From the NCBI GenBank assembly GCA_022113835.1, contig JAILWY010000009.1:13430001-13494000 (forward strand): a stretch of DNA of 64,000 nucleotides, in the 5' to 3' direction. Source of the DNA: Atopsyche davidsoni. Taxonomy: Eukaryota; Arthropoda; Insecta; Trichoptera; Hydrobiosidae. The position numbers were made by a program, and so were the translations under genes. The notes under the pieces were generated by a model. That model did no database searches. It was not told the origin of the DNA and saw only the letters and a program-made list of their open reading frames with translations. This document shows positions 51,099 to 62,075 of the stretch, piece by piece; position 1 is the stretch's first letter, and each line of letters begins with the position of its first letter.

Positions 51099-54000
51099 AT
51101 TGTATATTAATATGAGATACTGGCCGTCACATTTCAAAGTAACGCAATCGTCTCAACATGCAAAAAATCTTAGTCTTTTCATCGTTCAGAGTTTTATGTT
51201 TCATTACGCTTTTATAAGCGGATTTGAGAGCAGGTTGGTGCATTATTACGGAATCCCCTATGCCTAAACTATTGTACAATATTATATAAAATGAATGTTG
51301 AATATTATTTATGTTGCACTGCACATATGCGGTTTTTGGCCGCTGCGGTCGTATCGCCATTGCGGATTTATGTTATCAATTTTAGATAGGCATCGCAATG
51401 ACTACAGTATTTGAAATAATCCTCCATAGGGCGATCTGTCCTAACAAATGTGAATATCGTAGATTAGGTTATATTTGTTTGTAATGTAAAAAAAAATAAG
51501 GTCAATTATTTTATATATAAAAAACTATATAAAATTATTTACATTCGTTGTTTATTAGTTAATTGGTTGTATAATTTATTCTTAATTGGGTTTTTAGTTT
51601 TGATTCCCAAACGTATATAATTTGTGTGTACACAATCGTTTTGAAATGCCAACCAGATAGGTTAAATATAATAATAATATTAAAAAATATATATTAATAT
51701 TATGTTAGTCTGTTTCTTCATTTTTATTTGTACTATTATAGAAATCGTTGAATTATAAATGAGGAGTATCGTGTTATATTATAATATTTAAACATAATCA
51801 ACGCCTTGTCATGATACACCGCTTTATTGTATGTAGGTTTTTTTTTTTTGGGAATGAAACGCAAACATTTTTGTTTAGAATTTCAATACAAAAATATATA
51901 TACACCGTAACAGTTATATAGCTATCAATTATATTTTTATACGTATCGTCAGTATAAATGTGAATTTTTAATCGATATCCGTGTCCTTTTGCAGAGCTTT
52001 AATCGCGAAACGTGCGATTCGTGTCGCTCTGTTGACTCGAGTTTCACTTTCTAAAGCGGTCTATTCGATTAATCTGTTCCGCAAAAAATCCGCATTTTAT
52101 CCAGTCCACGTGAAACTCGATTATCGCTGTTCCTGTTGTCCACTTGTTACTAAGGTCGCAATTTTAAATTGCACCTGCTTCTGCCAGGTGTTCAACTGCT
52201 TGGCTATTAAAACTAACATTCAAATCCCCTTTTAAATTAAAATTTCACATTAACAGTTCACTACATCTTTTATGCATTATTAGTTACCAGATTATTTTTC
52301 TTATGTAAACATTTTAGTTGTTGTTTTAAAATTTTATTGAATTCGCGTTTAAGTTTTATATAATCCAAATTCATAAGATTTGCAGTTATTTATTTAAAAA
52401 ATTATTAAAATAAGCAGCATTTGATATGGAAATTAATCATATATTCATGAATTCAATTTACTATTGTTTTAATTTGGCGGTTTGGGGATGATAATTATGC
52501 TTCAAATTATTTATTTTAATGAGGCATGCTGTTTATTCTAATTTCAGTAATGTAATATTTCTCTTTGCATATTAAAATATTTTTTGAAATGTAGGCATAA
52601 TAATATTTCCCTTGAAACATTTATATATGAGTGTAGATTAAATTTAAACTTGACATGTTCCTTAACAATGCTCACATTGGTAAACTGATTTAATATTTAT
52701 TAAAAAAATGTAGATGAAAAAAGTTAAGCGACATTTCTTAGAATATATTGATTAACTCAAAAAAAGGTTTGCGTGCAGCGCCCGTTGCTTGGAAATAAAC
52801 ACAAAACAAAGCAAATATTTTCTTTCTTTAAACTTTTTATTAAATCGTCGTGTACCTTTAGTGAGTAAACATTTGATCGCGGAAAAATATTTTTAATTTC
52901 CTCCGCTCCAATACAGCCCTGCGCGATATTCATTGAAACATTGAACGGGGCGCTTTTTTTTTTTTATTGACACGCTGAAATTTTTCCGTTGGATTTGATT
53001 TAAATTTGATTTTGGCAATTCGCTCCCGCGCCTCCCCGCAATCGTTAAACCAATCAATAAGTCATTTCCTAGTCTTTTTCGTTCGCCGTTCATTTTTTGC
53101 TTCGAACTCCGCGACCCTGCACCGGTGTCGCGGCCTTCTTTTATATTAAAAGAGGCTCTCGCTTCGGTTGTTACGAAAAAGTTGGTTATTAGCTAATAAG
53201 AATTCTATCTAGCTTTATTATATGCTGGAAGTGAATTCTGCGTTATTGGTTCACGGGTCACAGTGAAAAAATAGTGAATCGAATAGAAAATCTCACCATT
53301 TATGTGCAGTAAAAATGAAGGATTATTTTGGCGGTAATGTTTTATTAATCAATAAATAAATTCAAAGCATGAGAATAATCATTGGTCTTTATTTTAGCCA
53401 GTAATCCATATCGTTTAATGGAAAAATATATCGTTTCAATTGTCAAATTATTTACCAATCTGATACTAATCAATTCGTAGGACAACCTATTTTAAATAAA
53501 ATGACTGATTTCTATATTAACGATTTTTTTTAAACAGTAAAAACTTCTTTTATGAATCAAAAAAATGATATATATATATTTGTAACAACAACGGTGCTCA
53601 GTATATTATTATTTTTTTTATCAGTATTGTGAAAATTGAGCGTATGTAACGACTTCATACAAAAATACGCAGCATTAAAAAGAAACGGTTGCATCCAGGG
53701 CTCCTTCTTCCCCCTTATTTTTGTGACGGTAAATTTACGATATTACACTAAAGTAATTGTGACATGAAATAAACAATTCTTATTTCGCAAGGGCGGCGCG
53801 TGTAAAAGGTTCGTCTGCAAAGACAGGTGCGTTTTAGAAGTCCCGGGTCCGTAATTACGGTCCTCCCTCCTGTAACTGTTGCCGGCACTTTGTTTCGTTT
53901 GTTAGTTTCCTGGAGGGGAATCCTATTTATTACTTTTGTTATATTATTTGTTCTGCTATTTTTAGGTCTGTCATAACCCCTTCACGGAGCTCTGCCTTTG

Positions 54001-56857
54001 TTTAGTCACTCCGAATAAAGAAGTTTGAGATGTGATTTGCGCGTTATTTGCCCAGTTTGTTTAAAAGTTGTTTTTATTTCTTAAGAAAAGATTATAAACA
54101 AGATGAGGTTTTTCCTTTTTTTTTTTTTTTTTCATACCCTAATATCTGTCAGCCTAATCGACGGCGGTAATTACGAAAAAAACTTTTACTGGGCCCATAA
54201 GATCATATAACCCAAAAAAATGAATACCCACATTAAAAAAATAATAATCAACCTGTAAAACTTATCAATAAAAAATATATATAAACTTATTACATTTTTT
54301 AACAATAATGAATGTCCTTTTTTAAACAATTGTTTTTTTTAATTAATTTCTTCTTACCAACGTCGATACTGTATTTTTTCACGCTAATTTTTTTTGTTGC
54401 TATACAGCATTGTTTTCATATGCTCAAAATTTCATTGAAACGTGTTTTTAACTTGTCAATGTTGAAATCAACTGACATATGTCTATTTATGTATCATCAG
54501 GTCCTAAACGAAGATTAAGCTATTGTCAAATATTTTTAAAGATATTACAGCCTCTTCTTCCTATATTCCTTTCCTTTACTTTCCTTCTTCACGATTCACA
54601 GAAGTAGGTACTCGTGACACGTAACAGATGACGGAAGCACTCCATCTTTAAACTTTACTCTGTTTATTTCTACTTAATATTTAACTTTGTCACGTTGTGT
54701 TCATGACATAGCCAGCATTTTCACTAATGAAAAAATAATCATTGTGGACTGTTATAGACATTAATATATTTTTCTAAACTTGAAGTTTGAATATATTTTA
54801 AGCCGCTTAAGTTTCCAAAAGCAATTGGTGACGTATGTACCTTGTTACGTCTCTTGAATTTCCTGTTTTGCTGTCCACAAAGAAATCATATAAAACACCT
54901 GATACTATTTTTCATTACTAGGAAGCTTGTATAATGTTCATTGCTCGAATTCGAACACGGCACTACATATTTACTTATTTTAGTGGTTGTAGACAAAAAA
55001 CGCGTTTTTTTAAATTTTCTACACTGCAAAGATAACACAAAAATGGCCGTTTATTTTTGTTCAAGTTTCCTGTATCGGCCCCCATCTCGCGCCGTTATTT
55101 CTGTCCACAGAGCGGACGTCCCCGCCTCAACTCGTAAAAGAATAACTACTCCGCATAAGAACAGCCGAGAGTTGCATCGAAAATAAGCGGTTGCCTGCAT
55201 TCAGGCGCTAACCGTGTTTCCCAAGACTACTCGACCATTTAAAATAAAATCACTCTTCCCGCAAGTTAAAAAAAAAATCTCTGCGGCTGGTTAGTAGTAC
55301 CAAAGCTGAATTATTGCTTTCCACTCTTAGTAATGCCCAGGCATGAAAATTTTTATGCTTTGTCTACTTTTTCTGTATATCGTAGTTCTGAATAGTTTTA
55401 GATTTTTTTTAACCCGACTGTCTTACATTGATGCATAAATTATACTTATTTATTTCCGATTTCGATTTTACCCCGAAAAGTTTTCTCATCGTATATCTCA
55501 TATTGAAATGCCAATAATACTCGTATAAAAATTTGAGGCAAATTATCCAGAAGTCTAGAAATTGTTACTTAAATCAAAGTATTATTTATTAATGATAAGC
55601 ATATTTTCAACCGTATGACTCTGAAGATTTCTACGTAAATAATTTTACATTGCATCTTGAAGATATGATCAATTACTATACGTCCAATTAAGGACTCGTT
55701 ATCTTATTACAGGTCGTGGTATTACTGGGTAAATGTGATTAATTGATTTGCATCGGAATTTAATTTTTTTTTTTTGGTAGTAAATGCCAAACAAATTGGG
55801 TGGCATTTAAGCATAGAAGTTATATTTGGTAAGTATTCTGAATTAAAGGAACTTTGTGCAATCTGCATTTTTGCGATTCGTTGCAGTTCAGGCATTCATC
55901 CGATTCATTGTTAAATACGAAATAACACCGGGAAACATTCATTCATTAATCTGAACAGCTGAGTACAATCTGCACCGCAGAGACGTTTTAAACTGCGCTA
56001 CCCCTCAACCCATTTGAACATGTATTTATCTAAAGCATTTGTTTATATAATCACTGAAGTAACCGTAAAAGTAAAATGTGAAATAAATATTTTACTATGT
56101 TTTGTTGAGTTTCAAATTTCAATCGGCATGGCTTTATGATATCTATTACTCCCAACCTGCATATTAGTCGTATTTTTACTAAAAAACTTATAAGTATAGA
56201 AGACATTAAATGTAGATTTCATTATCTTAGGAAAATATTTAATCTTATTTCAAAATATATATTTGGTTTTTGTGAAGACCGTCACAGTAAGCGCGATTTT
56301 ACGTATACAGGTTTTATTTGTGATTGATATGATTATCGACATTTTTTCACTTAATTTAATTTAACCAGGTAATTCAGCTTACATTAAACTTTGAAGAGAT
56401 TTTCAGGCATGGATGTTTGCTCGTATTGTGTCATCGGGAAGTCTGTCTTGGGTTGAAGGATCTAACTTATTAACAATTCTATCCAGCCGATACTTCTAAA
56501 GTGTCTCCGCAAGTCGAGTTACTTCTGAGTGACAGTTATTGATAAATTGCTCCGCACTTCATTGACAATGTGTATTTCTACATCCATCAAAGTATAAATG
56601 TTCATGACACATTCCAAACACGTGAAGAATTGCTGTGGTATTGGTTTTATTTTATATTAAAATAAAAGAAACATTTCCATTTTACTCACCATACATATGT
56701 AAGGGTATTACATTTATCGGTTGGGATGTATTGGTTTAGTAGCTTAGAAAGTTGATTTGAATAACTACAAATTCTATGCCTTAAACCCACGCGATGTAAA
56801 TCGTACCGTTTTATTCAGTGCTTAAAGCAGGTGTACTTAAACCATGATTTCACAATT
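51099..56857. other. Non-coding stretch
   Basis: GC-richer islands lie at 51980-52200, 52890-53170, 53790-53900 and 55060-55220. A T-run near 54115-54132 could be the minus-strand poly(A) of an old retroposon, but no element was recognised next to it. Confidence 0.55.
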
Positions 56858-56910
56858 TCAGAACTCGGTTTAATTTTATCAGTCTTATATAAAATAAAAC
56901 CGAGCTCTGA
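56858..56910. repeat. Inverted repeat, about 22-bp arms
   Basis: TCAGAACTCGGTTTAATTTT is matched in inverse by AAAATAAAACCGAGCTCTGA with a few differences, with a short loop between. It is probably a decayed fold-back. Confidence 0.6.
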
Positions 56911-57181
56911 TTCGATTGACAATGATTGTTAATAAATCATAATTCTCTGATATGTTATTTCTTGAAAATTTTAATAAAATATACAATGAAGATAAAATTG
57001 TCTCACGACATTTTTAAGGGTATAGAAATCTTAAGACATTTACAACTAAAAACTTATGGATAATTTCATTAGGTGACCTTATTCACCAATGTTGGTCGAA
57101 TATCTTATAGTATACTTTTGCAGAAAGATCAACTGCCACCAGAACTTGACCTATTTTTTCAAATTATAAATATTGTAATTA

Positions 57182-57270
57182 AAATTCAATATTTTTGACA
57201 GAGAGTACTTGGTGGAATTCCATTTTAATATTTTAATTAAGTAAAATACTTGAGTGATTTTTCCACATAT
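57182..57270 (-). repeat. Dispersed repeat, copy 2, with terminal module (probable Penelope-like fragment)
   Basis: 57182-57232 matches copies 1 and 3. It is followed at 57243-57267 by AAAATACTTGAGTGATTTT and CCACA, the same sequence that flanks the hammerhead-like hairpin at 60.6 kb. Read on the minus strand, the order is terminal repeat, short leader, then an ATG opening the conserved peptide, as expected at the junction of a pseudo-LTR and an ORF. Confidence 0.65.
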
Positions 57271-60200
57271 AGATTTTTCTTATTTAAAATATTTAAATAT
57301 TGTATTGTCTTCTTGAACTGAATGTCTATCAATGAAAAAACCACATTTATAGTATTTACATCTTTATGACAATTTTTGATATAAAAATATCTTGATTGGA
57401 AAATACATAGACTTAGTATTATATATGTCATTGTAAAGATCAATAAATGGGTATTTTCAATCATATTTTTAGTGTGAGTTACGTTAGTTTCATAAATGTT
57501 TATTTGATGAGCATTGTAATAAAGAAACGAGTGTATGCAATGTTAATTAAAATACTTGCTTTGAAATAAATATGAATAAAACAATGCCTTCTTTTTTGTT
57601 CACGTTTGTAAAAACAAAGGCTTTTTAAAATCTGCTACACATGAGATGTCAACGTGCTTTAAATGTATCAAACCATTTTCACGTCCCCTATCTCGTTATA
57701 ATATAAATTGACCCCAGGGCAGCGTTGCTTTGACTCGGTCGCTCTTTGAGGGTTATAAGAGTCTGGAGTTATTTTCTTTGTAGCTATTTTTTGCCCCTGT
57801 GATGATAGTAATTCTTCACTGCCGCAGCTCCACTACCTGGTAAAGCTTAATCATTTCATCACGGAGGAAGATGACTGAGAATTACATACCATTTTTTTTT
57901 AAGCAACAGTATTTAAAAATCAAAACTGGACTTATGTTGATTATATCGTCTTATAAATATCTGTTTTTCTCAATTTTATTGATATTAATTTTTACTCATT
58001 ATATTTCGTTTACGATAATGTTAAAAAAACCATTTTATATTAGAGGTCGCAGACAAGGTCATTCCAGTAATATTCAGTTTCAATAAACTTTGCTTTTAAC
58101 TTAGTCATTTCCGAAAGCGATTTGTCATATACATTAAGTGATTTTCCTAACATTTATAATACGTCGCGTTTATGTTCAGAGACATCACTGTATCATAATT
58201 AATATTGTGCTGGTTTATACCGCCGCTGTCATGAAAATAGTGATATTCAAAAGTAATTATAAAAACACGTTTATTTCAGTACTTACTGCTTAAAGCCTTT
58301 AAACTCCGATTATTATAAAATTGTTTACAGGTTTGATTGCGTCATTTATATAATTTACTTCTTGTAAGGACTGGTGTAGTGGCAATGTACCTGTTTACAG
58401 GTAGCGTTTGATCTATCAATGGTGATTTAATTTATATGAAAAAATGATTGTAAATATGATCAACCTCATAAGAATAAAGGGTAGTTTGATTTATTTGGAA
58501 TGAAAAAAAAAATGTATATATATATATTTCTATTGTATTACCAAGAAGGTTCAGCTAGCTTTACCGAAAACATAGTTAACATCAAACTCAAAATATCGCT
58601 TTACTTTGTTATCTCACAATGTTTTGAAGGAAACATTGCTCCAGGCTTGTAATTTTCATAGACATTAATTATCGAATCCCCGGAACGCAGGAGTTAATAC
58701 ATTCTATGGTTCTACCTACTATAAATTAACATGTACGTGTTAACAGCTTGGTTAGCAAGTAGAATCTCGAGCAGTGGCGAGGCGTTCAGTATTCTCCGTC
58801 CAGATTAGCAGTCGATCCTTCGCTTAACTTGTCAACGCCGATGCCAACTTCGCGACTGCCCAAACCGCTCAATATTCAACACTAGATAACCGTACGGTTT
58901 CCAATATTGTGATACTCAATTTTTTTTAAATAAACAAAATATGTATTTTTAGTCTTAATGATATCCAAGCTAAAATAACTCGAAAAAATATATGACGTCG
59001 CAATGGAAAAATCAGGTAGGTAAGGAGTAGGAACCTGCGCATGGAATAATGAATGAGTCAGAATTGAACCGTCGGGGGACTTTTTTCATGTTACTATTTT
59101 AACAAAATTTTAAAATATTCGAGTTTGGAGCCTCAATAGGAGATTTTTAGGTTGGATTTACCATTTTTTTATATGTATCAGTATAAGCAGCAAAAAACTG
59201 TTGTTTTTTCAAATACCTATTTACTTTTGTCTCAAAGAGATCTTCATTATACCATTGGCAAATATTATTTCTTATAATTACGGATGAATGATGAATACTT
59301 AAATTATTCCTGTACAGAAGTCTTGTCAAGTTGTCAATGCAGGGTGCACGGTTGCCAAATCCCCGGTCCGGCGGCTCAACCCTTCCCCCTCCAGATGTAG
59401 ATAAGCCCAGATAATTAACTAGATTACTAGATAATATGCTCGTACCTAGATGATCTAATACTTTTAGATGACTAGCGTATTCTCGCTCACTCGCGCTGCC
59501 GATCAGCGGAGGAAAAGAGAAGGGTTTCTGTGGTGATTAGCAACCCTCTGCAACAGCGGTTCCTCATCTACCATGCAAAATACTACCATAAAAAAATATA
59601 TGCATTTGGTTGGTCAATACATATTTTTGTATATGGTTGGCCAATATAAATAATGCCGAGTTTCGCTAAATCGAGTCTTAAAAATCATTATATATTAACG
59701 TCAACATTTTGACGTACCTCACTATGTTTTTTTTTTTTTTAATGTAATATCGCATCAATAAGTTTTCTTTGATTTGGTTTAAACTGGAAGGATTGCATAA
59801 CACGATTTTAAGTTAGACAGCTAAAATATAACAGTATTACCATTTTATGAATACTGTTCAAATCTAAATCATTCGTACCGCAGTATTTATTTTTTTACTC
59901 TCATAAATATTTGTTTGCATTGTAAGGTGGTACTAAAAAGAGGTCTGTCTTTAAGCAAACGCTTCGGTCTTCGAGGAGGGTGTCACAGGTTAAGAAGCGA
60001 TGCAGTAATTTTACAGATGACAAACGGTGGCAGTCTATTGCCTTAATACCACCACCCACCCTGAGTCCAAGGCACGTGCCGGGGATACTAAAGATTTCCG
60101 CCGTCTCCCTCTGACGCGACCGCCTCCCTCGCACCCGCGATGCACCGGCCGGACGCATTTTCTCGCTTATTTAATTATCGTTATCTCGGACCGTGTACTT

Positions 60201-60515
60201 TGTGATTGCTTATTGTAATCCGAGCTAACCCGCTCCGTGAGAAAATAGCGTAATCCGGCCTTTAGTGTTATGGTTCTGACTTGATGTGCATAGTTTTGTC
60301 GTTTCAGTTTATAGTGCCCATCTATTCCTCTGGAAGTTCTTCGTATTTCTCTGAAAGGAATCTTGGTTCTTCTTATTAGCATTGTGCAGACAGTTTACTG
60401 GAACAATAAAACGATAGAAACGGCTGGCACTTTTGTCAGTTTGATGTTTGACAAGAACGTATCATGTGATATTTTTTCATGTCTTCGGAATTGGTTTTTT
60501 GTGATGATGATATTT
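57271..60515. other. Non-coding stretch
   Basis: Islands lie at 57700-57850, 58740-58880, 59340-59560 and 59930-60240. GGTTGG(T/C)CAATA is repeated near 59610 and 59637. No gene was recognised. Confidence 0.55.
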
Positions 60516-60569
60516 AAGAAATTCAATATTTTTAACAGAGAGTACTTGGTGGAATTCCATTTTAATATT
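60516..60569 (-). repeat. Dispersed repeat, copy 3
   Basis: It matches 24817-24870 and 57182-57232 and is joined directly to the left arm of the hammerhead-like hairpin. On the minus strand it opens with an ATG followed by the same conserved peptide as the other copies. Confidence 0.7.
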
Positions 60570-60717
60570 GAGTGATTTTCCACATTTTTGTTTTTATTAG
60601 TGACCGGTTTCGCTAACCTTTCACGTTGGCATTATCAAAAATGTTTTTAATAATGCCAACGTGATAGGTTGGCGAAACCGGTCACTAATAAAAACGAAAA
60701 TGTGGAAAATCACTCAA
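60568..60717. mobile_element. Inverted pair of probable Penelope-like terminal repeats with hammerhead-like motifs
   Basis: 60568-60641 and 60644-60717 are inverted copies with a 2-nt loop. Each arm, in its own direction, ends a small stem with GCGAAACCGGTC, the GAAAC...GTC half of a minimal hammerhead ribozyme as found in Penelope-like elements. A CCAAC...GTTGG stem (CCAAC...GGTTAG in the left arm) precedes it. The usual CTGANGA box is degenerate: TTGATAA in the left arm (minus strand) and TTAATAA in the right arm (plus strand). The motif family is established knowledge; the assignment here is inference, and activity is unlikely because of the box changes. Confidence 0.55.
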
Positions 60718-61771
60718 GTATTTTATTCAAAAATATTATGATGATATTTCTACTGTGCAAATTTCAACAACGAAGACAAGAAAAAAATGCATAAAATATT
60801 GGCAGATTATCACGTCATTAGAAATCTTTACTAGTAAAGTGTTGGTAAAATTTTAAGAAATCATTTAAAAATATACGTGAATTCATGCAAAATGTAATCT
60901 TCTGTAAATAATATATTCTTATATGAAATAACGGTATACTAACACATCGATGTTGCAGCAAAAATTAAGAATATCGCGTGTGTTTCAGAGTAAGGACCGA
61001 TTGTTTTATTACCGTGTTTATATAAGTTTTATCTATATAAACAAGTACGTATTATATTTTTAACAATGATAAGAATGATATAATTGAGGTTATCTTATCC
61101 ATTTTAACTATTGGCATAAGTCTTTCTTTGGAAATGTTTTTGTTATTACTTAAGTAATTAATTCATAGAAATGCTAATGCTCCTGTTCTTAATCAACTAA
61201 ATGGAATTGAATTATTTTTATTTAAAATTAAATAATCAAAACACCAATATTTACTTTAGTGAAAAAAAAAAGTGTTTCAATATCTAGAAACTACATTTAC
61301 ATTTATCAGATGCATTATCGACAAAAAGTATTTTTTCGTTTCCTAGAAACTTCTAATTTTGCTTTTTTATTAGCTGTTAAGTAATTAATAATATCACGTT
61401 ATCTTTTTACGAATGCATTTTGTTCGTCTGGTTAGTTTCTAACATCTTGATTTTAATATAATTTTTTAAGTGGAGTGGACAAAAAGTATTAGGTGGACTT
61501 CTCATACTATATTTTTTAATAAAAGGATATTTTTAGTGTTGTTCCTACTTTTTTGCCATCATGCATTGGCATTTTCATGCACGTGTCACGGCCTAATAAA
61601 TGCGTTACTGGTCGCTGCATAAATGCTTTAACTCAAAACGATAAAGATTTAAAAGGAATCGTAAACACAATACGCATTCCATTCAGATTGTAAGTTAATA
61701 CACAATATGGGCTGGGCCAGATTATTTCAGTCTATCGATCGGATCCACAATATCGCCACGGGCTACGTCGG
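60718..61771. other. Non-coding, AT-rich
   Basis: No gene or element recognised. Confidence 0.6.
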
Positions 61772-62075
61772 CAGAGCACTCCTGCAGCAGCAGAGCACTC
61801 CTGCAGCACTAGAGTACTTCTGCAGTATCAGCTCACTCCTTCAGCACCAGAGTACTCCTGCAGTACTAGCGCACTCCTGCAGCACCAGAGCATTCCTGAA
61901 GTACCAGCGCACTCATTCAGCACCAGAGCACTCCTGCAGCACCAAAGTACTTCTGCAGTATCAGCGCACTCCTTCAGCACCAGAGAACTCCTGCAGCACC
62001 AGAGTACTTCTGCAATATCAGCGCACTCCTGCAGCACCAGAGCACTCCTGCAGCACCAGAGCATGCTTGCATTAC
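61772..62075. repeat. Minisatellite, sixteen 19-bp units with 57-bp higher-order structure
   Basis: The consensus unit is CAGAGCACTCCTGCAGCAC. Exactly sixteen units fit the span, without indels. Variant units (for example with TACTTCTGCAGTAT, or CGCACTCCTTCAGC) recur in a pattern close to every third unit, so the array is also a 57-bp repeat. Because three units equal 19 codons and few stops occur, open frames exist on both strands (61707-62144 plus, 61828-62064 minus) with a 19-residue repeat. The open frames are best seen as a by-product of the repeat. Confidence 0.92.

Noticed and set aside
58381..58410. TTTACAG|GTAGCG considered as a further recursive splice site
   Set aside because: The upstream pyrimidine tract is poor and GTAGCG is a weak 5' site.
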